DNA of 64,000 nucleotides from Lachnospiraceae bacterium (GCA_910576335.1 CAJTIU010000002.1:62001-126000); one strand, 5' to 3'; positions 9,550 to 18,445 are shown, numbered from the stretch's first letter. Notes: generated from the letters alone by a model not told the origin. Numbers and translations: made by a program.

Positions 9550-10353
9550 GTGACAATCAGACAACTTGGGAAAATCATTTTAACAGTTTTTTTACTTTCT
9601 TTTTTCACAGTTCTTACAACACACAATCTGTATCATGCAGGGACACTTCAAAGATACCGGAAGATGACGCTTACAGATGACTGGTACCGCGCACATTTTT
9701 CGGACGGAGAGATGGAAGCAGTAGAACCGGAACTTTCACCAGAGTGTAAAGCCCTGTACCGGAATGTCATGCGGGAGGTACAGTATTTTCCCGTACCGGA
9801 ATCAGCAGCGGATCCCTCCCTTACCGTATCCTATGTAGATTCCTGGCAGGCAGAGCGCAATTACAAGGGAACAAGCGGCCATGAAGGAACCGACATTATG
9901 GCATCTGAAAATAAGAGAGGAATCTACCCTGTACTCAGTATGACAGACGGAACCATAACGAATTTAGGGTGGCTTGAAAAAGGCGGTTATCGTGTAGGTA
10001 TCACATCAGATAGTGGTACTTATTATTACTACGCGCATCTGGACTCCTACTCCAACATAAAAGAAGGGGATGAAATAAAGGCAGGAGAGTTCCTGGGGTA
10101 TATGGGCGACTCCGGCTATGGAAAAGAAGGAACAAAAGGGAAATTTCCGGTTCACCTTCACGTAGGAATCTACACGTACAACGAACAAGAAGAAATCAGT
10201 GTTAATCCTTATTACATCCTGCTGTCACTAGATCACCAGAAACTACAATACAACTTCACGAATATAATGACTCATCGGCTAGTCAACCAACAGCAGGAAG
10301 GGACACGCCTATATTCCGATGAAAACAATCAGGGGCGCTTTTTATGGAGGTGA
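9550..10353 (+). CDS. Membrane-anchored M23 family metallopeptidase
   Basis: 267 residues starting at a GTG preceded by AAAGGATT. A single hydrophobic segment (about 8-24) should act as signal anchor, leaving the rest outside. The lysostaphin-type M23 domain spans about 110-225: zinc ligands in SGHEGTDIMA (HxxxD), the strand pattern YYYYAHLDSYS, and HLHVGIY (HxH). These enzymes cut peptide bridges in peptidoglycan; M23 proteins of this size also serve in sporulation or division. The zinc ligands look complete, so it is probably active. Its stop codon lies inside the left arm of a structured element. Confidence 0.85.
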   Translation: MTIRQLGKIILTVFLLSFFTVLTTHNLYHAGTLQRYRKMTLTDDWYRAHFSDGEMEAVEPELSPECKALYRNVMREVQYFPVPESAADPSLTVSYVDSWQAERNYKGTSGHEGTDIMASENKRGIYPVLSMTDGTITNLGWLEKGGYRVGITSDSGTYYYYAHLDSYSNIKEGDEIKAGEFLGYMGDSGYGKEGTKGKFPVHLHVGIYTYNEQEEISVNPYYILLSLDHQKLQYNFTNIMTHRLVNQQQEGTRLYSDENNQGRFLWR

Positions 10354-10427
10354 AATCCATTGCCTACGGAGACTTAGGCGTGAGGGTTCTCCCGAACGTC
10401 TTAGCCGAAGTTGGCAATTAGTTCACC
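10349..10427 (+). ncRNA. Structured hairpin element of unknown class
   Basis: Nested pairing: GGTGAA (10349-10354) with TTCACC (10422-10427), and ATTGCC (10359-10364) with GGCAAT (10413-10418). The 48-base interior can add CGG/CCG, CGT/ACG and GGG/CCC pairs. No U-tract follows directly, so it is not a simple terminator. It covers the M23 stop codon and lies 167 bases before rsmF. It could be an RNA element in the rsmF leader or an mRNA 3' structure; the class is not recognised. Confidence 0.45.
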
Positions 10428-10593
10428 GGAATTTTGCCCCGTTTGAATGGAATATAGGCGTGTCCCTTTCTGCGTCCGGTTTTTCGCGTTAAAAAACTGC
10501 AAAGTGCTAGAGTTATGCCTCCAAATATGTTATACTTATATTTATATATGGATTTTCTATGTACCGAATCACTTAAAAAACTGGAGGAAGACT

Positions 10594-12087
10594 ATGTATT
10601 TGCCGGATAAGTTCACAGATAAGATGCAGCGGCTCTTAGGAAATGAATATGATAACTACCTGGCCTGCTTCGATGAGCCAAGATATTACGGCCTCCGTGT
10701 CAACACAGAGAAGATCTCTGTAGAAAAGTTCCGGCAGATATGCCCCTTTGAGATTACGCCGGTTCCATGGATCTCCAATGGCTTTTACTACGACGGGGAT
10801 CAGACAGCCCCCTCAAAACACCCCTATTATGCGGCAGGGTTATATTATCTCCAGGAGCCCAGCGCCATGACCCCGGCAGACCGGCTTCCCATCGAACCTG
10901 GAGACCGGGTACTGGATCTGTGTGCGGCGCCGGGAGGAAAAGCCACAGAGCTTGGAGCAAAACTTGGCGGCACAGGCCTGCTGGCGGCAAATGACATCAG
11001 TAATTCCAGAGCCAGGGGACTGTTAAAGAATATTGAAGTATTCGGCATTGGAAATGTACTGGTGCTGAGTGAAGAGCCGGGGAAGCTTACAGATTACTTC
11101 CCGGAATATTTTGACAAAATACTCATTGATGCGCCCTGCTCCGGCGAAGGGATGTTCCGCAAGGAGCGGAAGATGATCCGGGCGTGGGAGGAGCACGGCC
11201 CAGAGTATTTCAGGAATATACAGAAAAGCATTATATTACAGGCAGCGCAGATGCTCCGTCCGGGCGGTCAGATGCTGTATTCCACCTGTACCTTTGATCC
11301 CATGGAGAATGAGGGGATCATCCGGCATCTCATCCATAAGTGTCCGGAATTTGAGATAGAAGAGATAAAGGGCTATGAGGGCTTTGCAAAGGGCATTCCA
11401 GAAGCTGTGGATGAGTCGGGGAATGGTGGAGTTCTTAGAGTGAATGAGGATGCTCTTGGAGAGAATGGGGAGTTTCTTAGAGTGAATGAGGATGCTCTCA
11501 GGAAAACCGTCCGGATTTTTCCCCACCGGATGAAGGGAGAAGGGCATTTTCTCGCTCTCTTACGGAAAGGGAATATTGGAGAAGCTTCTGCAGAATGGAA
11601 AGAAGAACCCGAACGGGAAGGAAAAACAGAATGGGAATGCGGCGGTTTCAGGGAGAAAAAGGCAGCCCTTCCCGAGGAATTCCTGCGTTTTCTTTCTGAT
11701 GTGGAAAAGGATCTCGAACCGAAGCGCATGGCCCTTTTTGGAGAAAGGATTTACTACATGCCAGAAGGACTTCCTGACATGAGAGGGATCCGTTTCTTAA
11801 GGACCGGTCTTCTGCTGGGAGAGCTTAAGAAAAACCGTTTTGAGCCAAGCCAGGCATTTGCCATGTCTCTGAAAAAGGAAGAATACCGCAAAGTGTTTGA
11901 TTTTCCCGTGCAGGATGATCGGGTAATGCGGTATCTGAAGGGTGAGACTCTGGATGTATCTGACCTGGCAGATACAAAGGAAAAGGGATGGTATCTTGTC
12001 TGTGTGGACAGTTTCCCACTTGGGTGGGGAAAGCTTGGCAGCGGTATGCTGAAGAACAAGTATCTTCCTGGATGGAGGCTTGTATGA
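10594..12087 (+). CDS. rsmF: RsmF-like 16S rRNA m5C methyltransferase (NOL1/NOP2/Sun family)
   Basis: 497 residues from the ATG at 10594, which follows CTGGAGGAAG; a 49-residue upstream extension in frame has no ribosome site and non-protein-like content. SAM-binding VLDLCAAPGG lies at about 105-114, motif IV DAPCSGEG contains Cys182 and motif VI STCTF contains Cys232, the two conserved cysteines of RNA m5C enzymes. The C-terminal part resembles the RsmF PUA-like region. Unusual: between about 275 and 305 an in-frame 36-base tandem duplication gives two copies of LRVNEDAL. The next gene overlaps by ATGA, so the two rRNA modification genes are coupled. Exact cytosine target is inferred. Confidence 0.88.
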   Translation: MYLPDKFTDKMQRLLGNEYDNYLACFDEPRYYGLRVNTEKISVEKFRQICPFEITPVPWISNGFYYDGDQTAPSKHPYYAAGLYYLQEPSAMTPADRLPIEPGDRVLDLCAAPGGKATELGAKLGGTGLLAANDISNSRARGLLKNIEVFGIGNVLVLSEEPGKLTDYFPEYFDKILIDAPCSGEGMFRKERKMIRAWEEHGPEYFRNIQKSIILQAAQMLRPGGQMLYSTCTFDPMENEGIIRHLIHKCPEFEIEEIKGYEGFAKGIPEAVDESGNGGVLRVNEDALGENGEFLRVNEDALRKTVRIFPHRMKGEGHFLALLRKGNIGEASAEWKEEPEREGKTEWECGGFREKKAALPEEFLRFLSDVEKDLEPKRMALFGERIYYMPEGLPDMRGIRFLRTGLLLGELKKNRFEPSQAFAMSLKKEEYRKVFDFPVQDDRVMRYLKGETLDVSDLADTKEKGWYLVCVDSFPLGWGKLGSGMLKNKYLPGWRLV

Positions 12088-12794
12088 TCAGACTGGATAA
12101 ATACCTTGCTGATATGGGAATCGGAACCCGTCAGGAGGTTAAAAAATATATCCGCCAGGGCAGGGTATCTGCAGGCGGAGCCACCTTGAAAAAACCGGAG
12201 CTTAAGGTAGATGAGGCAAAGGAGTGTATTGCTTTTGACGGACAAGAGATCAGGTATGCAGCATATGAGTATTATATGATGAATAAGCCCGCCGGGGTTG
12301 TATCCGCCACAAGGGACGGACGGGACCGGACGGTGCTTGACCTGATTGAGAGCCGGAAGCGAAAAGGTCTGTTCCCGGCAGGACGTCTTGACAAGGATAC
12401 AGAAGGCCTTCTTCTCATTACCAATGACGGAGCCCTTGCCCACAGACTGCTCTCTCCGGAAAAGCATGTGGACAAGGTGTATTATGCAAAGGTAAGGGGA
12501 ATCGTCACAGATGAGGACGTACGGCGTTTCCTTGAGGGCGTGGATATAGGAGCCGGGGAAGAGGAGGAGCGGACGCGTCCGGCAAAGCTTGAAATCATAG
12601 AGAGCGGATCTGTTTCTACGGTGAGGCTTACCATTCAGGAGGGAAAGTTCCACCAGGTAAAGAGGATGTTTGCCTGCACAGGAAAAGAGGTCTTGTATCT
12701 TAAGAGAGAGCGCATGGGAAGCCTTGTACTGGATGCGTCTCTTAATCCCGGTGAATACCGGAGACTTACAGAGGAGGAGATCAGAGGATTATGA
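12084..12794 (+). CDS. RsuA/RluB/RluE-family pseudouridine synthase
   Basis: 236 residues from the ATG that overlaps the rsmF stop (ATGA). The N-terminal S4 RNA-binding domain is at 1-60 (MIRLDKYLADMGIGTRQEV). The catalytic domain contains MNKPAGVVSA and the signature AGRLDKDTEG with catalytic Asp103; the late motif EGKFHQVKRMF is also conserved. The family isomerises single uridines in 16S or 23S rRNA. Two RNA-modification genes in a row suggest a ribosome-maturation operon. Length and motifs fit RsuA (16S) slightly better than RluB, but the target base cannot be read from sequence. Confidence 0.9.
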   Translation: MIRLDKYLADMGIGTRQEVKKYIRQGRVSAGGATLKKPELKVDEAKECIAFDGQEIRYAAYEYYMMNKPAGVVSATRDGRDRTVLDLIESRKRKGLFPAGRLDKDTEGLLLITNDGALAHRLLSPEKHVDKVYYAKVRGIVTDEDVRRFLEGVDIGAGEEEERTRPAKLEIIESGSVSTVRLTIQEGKFHQVKRMFACTGKEVLYLKRERMGSLVLDASLNPGEYRRLTEEEIRGL

Positions 12795-13471
12795 TAAAAA
12801 TGCTGGAAGATATAGATGCAGTGCTCTTTGATATGGACGGTACACTGGTGGATTCCATGTGGGTCTGGGTTGCAGTGGATGAGGAGTATCTGGAAAGATA
12901 CAATCTGACAGAGCCTGCAACCTTTCACGAGGACATGGAAGGAATGAGCTACCGGGAGGTGGCAGAGTATTATCACAGAGTATTCCCCACGCTCCCTATG
13001 ACAGTTGATGAGATTATGGACGAATGGCATGAGATGGCATATGAGAAATATATGCATGAGGTGCCCTTGAAAAAAGGGGTGAAGGAATTCATTGAGATGG
13101 TGCGCAAAGAGGGAGTGAAGACCGGAATCGCAACAAGTAATTCAAGGAAACTGGCGATAGAGACACTGGAAGCACTGGGAATCAGCCACCTCTTTGATGC
13201 AGTGAAGACCTCAGAGGAGGCCGGAGCAGGCAAGCCCGCGCCGGATGTGTATCTGCTTGCAGCAGAGAAGCTTAAGGCAGAGCCGTCCCGCTGCCTTGTA
13301 TTCGAAGATGTCCCGGCAGGAATTATGGCCGGGAAGAATGCAGGAATGAAGGTATGCGCCGTAAAGGATGATTTTTCCGAGCCGATGGCAGAAAAGAAGC
13401 GGGCACTGGCAGATTATTACATAGAGGATTATGATGACATTAAAAACGGCACCTATGAGGTGACACTTTAG
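12791..13471 (+). CDS. HAD superfamily hydrolase, beta-phosphoglucomutase/phosphatase-like
   Basis: 226 residues; ATG overlaps the previous stop as ATGA. HAD motif I is FDMDGTLVDS with nucleophile Asp14 and Asp16; motif II ATSNS, a lysine after EEAGAGKPAPD, and motif III FEDVPAGIMAGKNAG are all present. The helical cap between motifs I and II marks subclass I (PGMB/Gph-like). Substrate may be a small sugar phosphate or nucleotide; this subfamily is promiscuous, so no precise name is given. Confidence 0.88.
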   Translation: MIKMLEDIDAVLFDMDGTLVDSMWVWVAVDEEYLERYNLTEPATFHEDMEGMSYREVAEYYHRVFPTLPMTVDEIMDEWHEMAYEKYMHEVPLKKGVKEFIEMVRKEGVKTGIATSNSRKLAIETLEALGISHLFDAVKTSEEAGAGKPAPDVYLLAAEKLKAEPSRCLVFEDVPAGIMAGKNAGMKVCAVKDDFSEPMAEKKRALADYYIEDYDDIKNGTYEVTL

Positions 13472-13493
13472 GAGGATGCATAAGGGGATTGTA

Positions 13494-15404
13494 ATGGCAG
13501 AAGGGTTTTTACCGGTTTGCAGACAGGATATGGAAGAACGCGGATGGGATACGGTGGACTTTGTCTATGTGTCAGGGGATGCCTATGTAGACCATCCGTC
13601 CTTCGGACCGGCAATTATAACACGGGTTCTTGAGGCACACGGCTACCGGGTTGGGATCATTGCACAGCCGGACTGGAAGGATGAAAAGAGTATTACAGAA
13701 TACGGGGAGCCCCGCCTTGGATTTTTAGTATCTGCGGGAAATATGGATTCCATGGTAAATCACTATTCTGTATCAAAGAAACGGCGGCGCACAGATGCCT
13801 TTTCGCCCGGCGGCGTAATGGGAAAGCGCCCGGATTATGCGGCTTGTGTATATGGAAACCTGATCCGGAGAGTTTATAAGCATACACCGGTGATTCTGGG
13901 GGGAATCGAGGCGAGCTTAAGAAGGCTTGCACATTATGATTACTGGTCGGACAGGCTGAAACGGTCAGTTCTTCTGGACTCTGGTGCTGATCTTATTTCC
14001 TACGGGATGGGGGAGCGTTCGATTATTGAGATTGCAGAGGCGCTGGACAGCGGGATCCAGGTGAAGGATCTGACCTTTATTCCAGGAACGGTGTATAAGA
14101 CGAAGAGTACTGACAGCGTATATGACGCGATACGGCTCCCGTCCTATGAGGAGCTTAAGGAGGACAGGCTTAGCTACGCAAGGAGCTTTTATATACAGTA
14201 CAGTAATACGGATCCCTATTCCGGAAAGACGCTGGTCGAGCCCTATGGCGAACATCTCTTTGTAGTACAGAATCCGCCCCAGCGGCAGCTCACAGAGACA
14301 GAGATGGATGAAATCTACGGGTATCCGTATATGAGGACCTTCCACCCGTCCTACCAGAAGGAGGGAGGCATCCCGGCAGTCAGTGAGGTGCGTTTCAGTC
14401 TCATTAGCAGCCGTGGGTGCTTTGGAGGCTGTTCCTTCTGCGCCCTTACCTTTCACCAGGGAAGAATTGTACAGACGAGAAGTCATGCTTCCCTGCTTGC
14501 CGAGGCGGAAAAAATGACCCGGGAAAAAGATTTTAAGGGATATATTCATGATGTAGGCGGTCCGACTGCTGATTTCAGACATCCGTCCTGTGAAGAACAG
14601 CTAAAGCGGGGCGTATGTAAGAACAGACAGTGCCTCTTTCCGAAACCGTGCAGGAACCTGGATGCAGATCATCAGGATTATATAGAGCTGCTCAGGAAGC
14701 TTAAGAACCTGCCTGGAGTGAAGAAAGTATTTATCCGTTCCGGCATCCGGTTTGACTATGTACTTGCGGATTCCGGTGACGCATTCCTCAGGGAATTGTG
14801 TGAACACCATGTAAGCGGCCAGCTGAAGGTTGCGCCAGAGCATGTATCAGACCAGGTTTTAAGGAAAATGGGAAAGCCGGAAAGCGGAGTATATAAAAAA
14901 TTTGTAAAGAAATATAAGGAAATGAATCAGAAGCTCCAGAAGGATCAGTATCTTGTTCCTTACCTGATGTCCTCGCACCCGGGCTCTTCACTGAAAGAGG
15001 CTGTTGAACTCGCAGAATATGTACGGGATCTGGGGTATATGCCGGAGCAGGTGCAGGATTTTTATCCAACGCCTTCTACTTTGTCCACCTGTATGTATTA
15101 CACCGGGGTGGACCCCAGGGATATGACGCCGGTCTATGTACCAAAAAGTCCTCACGAAAAGGCGATGCAGCGGGCACTCATACAGTACAGGGATCCGAAA
15201 AATTATGATCTGGTACTGGAGGCTCTGAAAAAAAGCGGACGTATGGATCTTGTCGGTTACGGCCGGAACTGCCTGATACGCCCTAAGCAGAAGAAAGCGC
15301 CAGAAGAGGGCAGGACGCAAGGAAGCAGCAGGGATCCGAAGAAAACAGGAAAGAAGAAAAAGACCATTCGAAATATACATTCAAAAAAAGACAGGAGGCA
15401 TTAA
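13494..15404 (+). CDS. YgiQ family (UPF0313) radical SAM protein
   Basis: 636 residues. ATG at 13494 is preferred: an earlier in-frame ATG at 13476 abuts the AGGAGG sequence directly, whereas 13494 has AAGGGG at normal spacing, and YgiQ proteins start near FLPVCRQDMEERGWD. The N-terminal 290 residues are the family-specific domain; the radical SAM domain carries the 4Fe-4S motif C309-x3-C313-x2-C316 in CFGGCSFC. The lysine-rich C-terminus is typical. The reaction of YgiQ is unknown. It sits 23 bases after the HAD gene in the same run of genes. Confidence 0.9.
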   Translation: MAEGFLPVCRQDMEERGWDTVDFVYVSGDAYVDHPSFGPAIITRVLEAHGYRVGIIAQPDWKDEKSITEYGEPRLGFLVSAGNMDSMVNHYSVSKKRRRTDAFSPGGVMGKRPDYAACVYGNLIRRVYKHTPVILGGIEASLRRLAHYDYWSDRLKRSVLLDSGADLISYGMGERSIIEIAEALDSGIQVKDLTFIPGTVYKTKSTDSVYDAIRLPSYEELKEDRLSYARSFYIQYSNTDPYSGKTLVEPYGEHLFVVQNPPQRQLTETEMDEIYGYPYMRTFHPSYQKEGGIPAVSEVRFSLISSRGCFGGCSFCALTFHQGRIVQTRSHASLLAEAEKMTREKDFKGYIHDVGGPTADFRHPSCEEQLKRGVCKNRQCLFPKPCRNLDADHQDYIELLRKLKNLPGVKKVFIRSGIRFDYVLADSGDAFLRELCEHHVSGQLKVAPEHVSDQVLRKMGKPESGVYKKFVKKYKEMNQKLQKDQYLVPYLMSSHPGSSLKEAVELAEYVRDLGYMPEQVQDFYPTPSTLSTCMYYTGVDPRDMTPVYVPKSPHEKAMQRALIQYRDPKNYDLVLEALKKSGRMDLVGYGRNCLIRPKQKKAPEEGRTQGSSRDPKKTGKKKKTIRNIHSKKDRRH

Positions 15405-15407
15405 AGT

Positions 15408-16184
15408 ATGAAAATCGCAGTAATAACAGGAGCATCTTCTGGAATCGGAAGAGAATTTTCGTGGCAGATTCCCAGACTGTACAAAAGCCTGGACGAGATA
15501 TGGATTCTCGCCAGGAGGACGGAACGGCTGAAGAAGCTTGAAAAGGAGCTTAAGGTTCCTGTCCGGATCTTTGACAGCGATCTTACCAGAGATTATATCT
15601 ATGACAGGCTAGAGAAAGAGCTGGCGAGAATGCAGCCTGATATCCGCATGCTTGTAAATGCAGCAGGATACGGCAGGGTCGGCAGTTTTTCAGAAGCAGA
15701 CACAGATGCCCAGCTTGGCATGCTGGATCTGAACATCCGTGCCCTTACAAGGATGACGAAACTTTGCCTTCCTTATCTCTCCAGGGGAAGCCGTGTTGTC
15801 CAGGTGTCGTCTGCAGCGGCATTTGCTCCCCAGCCGGGATTTTCCGTGTATGCAGCAACCAAGTCTTATGTATACAGCTTCACCATGGGACTCGCAGAAG
15901 AATTGAGTGCCAGGGGGATCTTTGTGACTGCTGTATGCCCCGGGCCTGTAGACACCGAATTTTTTGAACGTGCGGGAGGAGAGGCCGAAAGCATGAAGGA
16001 TTCCTTTAAGGCATCGCCGGAGGCAGTGGTAAGGCAGGCCTTGTTAGATGCGGTGTCCGGCAGGAGAGTCTCTGTTTACAGCCTGCCCATGAAAGCGGCG
16101 AGAGTGTTTGCGAAGCTTTTGCCTGACTGTCTTACCGTGAGGCTTATGAGGAAAATAAATGGCGGCTGCCAGGCGGCTTCATAG
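15408..16184 (+). CDS. Short-chain dehydrogenase/reductase (SDR)
   Basis: 258 residues, classical SDR. NAD(P)-binding TGASSGIG is at 7-14, NAAG follows near 84, a catalytic serine lies in VQVSSAAAF, and Tyr148/Lys152 form YAATK. An arginine-rich stretch (LARRTERLKKL) after the second strand favours NADP. PGPVDTEFF is the usual SDR loop after the active site. It follows YgiQ by 3 bases, so it is in the same operon. Substrate is unknown; these DltE/YqjQ-like members are often annotated only as SDR. Confidence 0.9.
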   Translation: MKIAVITGASSGIGREFSWQIPRLYKSLDEIWILARRTERLKKLEKELKVPVRIFDSDLTRDYIYDRLEKELARMQPDIRMLVNAAGYGRVGSFSEADTDAQLGMLDLNIRALTRMTKLCLPYLSRGSRVVQVSSAAAFAPQPGFSVYAATKSYVYSFTMGLAEELSARGIFVTAVCPGPVDTEFFERAGGEAESMKDSFKASPEAVVRQALLDAVSGRRVSVYSLPMKAARVFAKLLPDCLTVRLMRKINGGCQAAS

Positions 16185-16192
16185 CTGCAGTC

Positions 16193-16244
16193 ATTACGTG
16201 GAGATGATGAAGAGATGGATTACGTGGAGATGATGAAGAGATGA
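16193..16244 (+). repeat. 26-bp tandem duplication carrying ribosome site and start codon
   Basis: Two adjacent 26-base units (16193-16218 and 16219-16244), each containing GGAGATGATGAAGAG followed by ATG. The second ATG starts the next gene. The first opens a nine-codon frame (MDYVEMMKR) whose TGA overlaps the gene's ATG as ATGA. Confidence 0.75.
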
Positions 16245-16816
16245 TTAAGATGGAAAAAGGAAAGCCGGGATATTTGAAGGCGAGGAAATTCCGGTATCTG
16301 TTATGGGCAATTCTGGAATTTGCAGTTGTAGCCGCGCTTCTGATCCTGGGCTATGTACAGACCGGGTCAAAATTCAATGTTCTGACTGTGGTTGCAATCG
16401 TCGGATGCCTTCCGGCATCCAAGATGCTTGTGGAGTATATTACAATGGCTCCACATAAAGGAATCTCCCAGGAGCATTATGAAGAGATTGAAGAAAAAGC
16501 GCCTCTTCTTGTAAAGGCATATGACATGATTATTACCAGCACGGAAAAGGTCATGCCGGTATCGGCAATTGTAATCTGCGGACATACTGTGTGCGGTTAT
16601 ACCCAGAGCAGCCGCACAGATGAGGCAAAATGCGCCCTCAGTATCAAGGAGATGCTTAAGGATCACCATTATGATAAGATGACCGTAAAGATCTTCCGGG
16701 ATTACCGTGCATTTCTTTTGAGGGCAGAGGGCATGAACAATATTGCTGCTGTAGAAAAAAAGAGTGGGAAGATGGAGAAAGCAATTAGGAAGCTGATACT
16801 TACAATATCTATGTAG
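16241..16816 (+). CDS. Conserved hypothetical membrane protein with two N-terminal helices
   Basis: 191 residues. Two hydrophobic segments (about 16-40 and 48-72) form a hairpin in the membrane; the remaining 115 residues are soluble and probably cytoplasmic, with conserved-looking VIVICGHTVCGYTQSS and a lysine-rich end. I do not recognise a named family. It lies inside the housekeeping run between SDR and an RluA-like synthase (4-base gap). Start is ambiguous: ATG at 16241 fits the duplicated GGAG site, and ATG at 16250 is three codons inside. Confidence 0.68.
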   Translation: MIKMEKGKPGYLKARKFRYLLWAILEFAVVAALLILGYVQTGSKFNVLTVVAIVGCLPASKMLVEYITMAPHKGISQEHYEEIEEKAPLLVKAYDMIITSTEKVMPVSAIVICGHTVCGYTQSSRTDEAKCALSIKEMLKDHHYDKMTVKIFRDYRAFLLRAEGMNNIAAVEKKSGKMEKAIRKLILTISM

Positions 16817-16820
16817 AACT

Positions 16821-17864
16821 ATGAGAGAAATCGTGATAAAGGAAAACGAAGCGGGGCAGCGCTTTGACAAATACCTGAAAAAATATCTGCCCGAAGCCCC
16901 CGGAAGCTTTATCTATAAGATGCTCCGGAAAAAGAATATACTACTAAACGAGGGGAAGGCATCTGGCAGTGAAAAGCTCTCGGCAGGAGACCATGTAAAG
17001 CTTTTTCTAGGGGAGGATACCATTGGCCGGTTCAGCGCGAAGCCGCCCGTGGAAACAGAAGAGAAGCCTTCAAAAGCCAGGCTTGCGGTAATCTACGAGG
17101 ATCATGATATACTGGTATTAAATAAGCCGGCGGGAATGCTTTCGCAAAAAGCCGGCAGGGAAGACTTCTCTGTGGTGGAGGCAGTCACAGAGCATCTTCT
17201 TTTCAATGGTTCACTGACCAGGGAGGAGCTTCGCACCTTCCGGCCAGGGGTATGCAACCGTCTGGACCGCAATACAAGCGGCATAATCGTGGCGGGGAAG
17301 AGCCTTTCTGGACTTCAGGTGATGTCAGAGCTTTTCCGGACCCGGGAGCTTAAGAAGTATTATCTGTGTCTGGTAAAGGGAGCTGTAACGGAAAAAAAGC
17401 ATATCCGGGGATATCTGAGGAAGGATGAGCGGACAAACCGTGTGGAGATCCTGACAGACTCATCTGGCGGGAAGGAAAAGGCTCCGGCACCAGGGCCCGG
17501 CTTTGTCCCTGTTGAGACAGAGTATGAACCGGTAGCATACTGCCAGAAGCTTTCCCTTCTGAAGGTGCATCTGATCACCGGGCGCACCCATCAGATCCGG
17601 GCGCAGCTTGCCTTCGAAGACCATCCGGTACTGGGAGATTACAAGTACGGATGCGATGCTTTTAACGACAGCTATAAGAAGAAATACGGAGTTACCGCAC
17701 AGCTCCTTCACGCATACTGCCTCAGTCTTCCGGACATTGACGGAAAGCTTGCGGGGCTTTCTGGGAGGGAGTTTTTCGCGGAGGTTCCGAAGGTATTTTA
17801 TAGAATCATTGAGGATGTAAGATGGCAACATGGAACTCAAGAGGCCTTAGAGGTTCGACATTAG
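16821..17864 (+). CDS. RluA-family pseudouridine synthase (RluC/RluD-like)
   Basis: 347 residues with an N-terminal S4-like domain (about 1-60, QRFDKYLKKYLPEAPG) and a catalytic domain from about 85. Signature NRLDRNTSGIIV contains catalytic Asp149; the motif ITGRTHQIRAQLAFEDHPVLGD is also canonical for the family. Members modify 23S rRNA or tRNA uridines. recU begins inside the last 43 bases of this gene in another frame, so the two are tightly coupled. The specific target cannot be assigned. Confidence 0.9.
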   Translation: MREIVIKENEAGQRFDKYLKKYLPEAPGSFIYKMLRKKNILLNEGKASGSEKLSAGDHVKLFLGEDTIGRFSAKPPVETEEKPSKARLAVIYEDHDILVLNKPAGMLSQKAGREDFSVVEAVTEHLLFNGSLTREELRTFRPGVCNRLDRNTSGIIVAGKSLSGLQVMSELFRTRELKKYYLCLVKGAVTEKKHIRGYLRKDERTNRVEILTDSSGGKEKAPAPGPGFVPVETEYEPVAYCQKLSLLKVHLITGRTHQIRAQLAFEDHPVLGDYKYGCDAFNDSYKKKYGVTAQLLHAYCLSLPDIDGKLAGLSGREFFAEVPKVFYRIIEDVRWQHGTQEALEVRH

Positions 17865-18361
17865 AAGAGATGGTCAACCGGACCAATGACTATTACCTGG
17901 AGAGGGGGCTGGCGCTTATTCAGAAGATACCGACTCCCATCACTCCGGTGAAGATGGATAAGGAGCACAGGCAGATTACACTGGCATATTTTGAAAAGCG
18001 CAGTACCGTGGATTATATTGGGGCTGTCCAGGGGATTCCGGTCTGCTTTGATGCAAAGGAATGTGTAGCAGACACATTTCCGCTTCAGAATGTCCACGAA
18101 CACCAGGTGCGGTTTATGCGGGATTTTGAACAGCAGGAAGGTGTGGCCTTTCTGATTATCTATTATTCGGAGCGGAATGAGCTTTATTATATGCGGTTTC
18201 AGGAGCTGTTAAGATTCTGGGAACGCGCAGAGACGGGAGGACGCAAGAGTATCCGCTATGAAGAGCTGGATGCACGGTTTTTTATGAAGGTGGAGCATGG
18301 CTATCAGGTTCCTTACCTTGATGCAATCAACCTGGATCTTGAGATAAGGGAAAATAACTGA
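17822..18361 (+). CDS. recU: Holliday junction resolvase RecU
   Basis: 179 residues. RecU cuts four-way DNA junctions during recombination and chromosome segregation in Firmicutes. Seen are the N-terminal NSRGLRGSTLEEMVN, the metal-site residues Asp64 in STVDYIG and Asp77-x-Lys79 in CFDAKE (PD-(D/E)XK nuclease pattern), and PLQNVHEHQVRFM of the bridging region. The ATG sits 43 bases inside the preceding gene. In many Firmicutes recU is next to a class A penicillin-binding protein; here it is followed by the histidine operon instead. Confidence 0.93.
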   Translation: MATWNSRGLRGSTLEEMVNRTNDYYLERGLALIQKIPTPITPVKMDKEHRQITLAYFEKRSTVDYIGAVQGIPVCFDAKECVADTFPLQNVHEHQVRFMRDFEQQEGVAFLIIYYSERNELYYMRFQELLRFWERAETGGRKSIRYEELDARFFMKVEHGYQVPYLDAINLDLEIRENN

Positions 18362-18390
18362 TTGACAAAATGCTGGTTTATACGTATAAT
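18362..18390 (+). promoter_or_regulatory. Consensus SigA promoter of the his operon
   Basis: Perfect TTGACA at 18362-18367 and TATAAT at 18385-18390 with a 17-base spacer, starting at the last base of the recU stop codon. The leader to hisZ is about 50 bases and shows no T-box or leader peptide rich in histidine. Confidence 0.9.
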
Positions 18391-18445
18391 TCAATGAGGC
18401 TTTTATGTGGTAGCATGATAAAGTTTCTGGACAATGGGAGGAATT

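Noticed and set aside
10447-10593. Upstream extension of the rsmF frame
   Set aside because: No ribosome site, hydrophobic and unlike the family N-terminus; the ATG at 10594 has GGAGGAAG.
11754-12653. 299-residue open frame on the minus strand
   Set aside because: Antisense to rsmF and the RsuA-like gene; composition is Arg/Ser/Leu-rich as expected from shadow frames and it has no ribosome site.
18391-18445. Histidine T-box or leader peptide before hisZ
   Set aside because: The leader is about 50 bases, with neither a T-box core nor a run of histidine codons.
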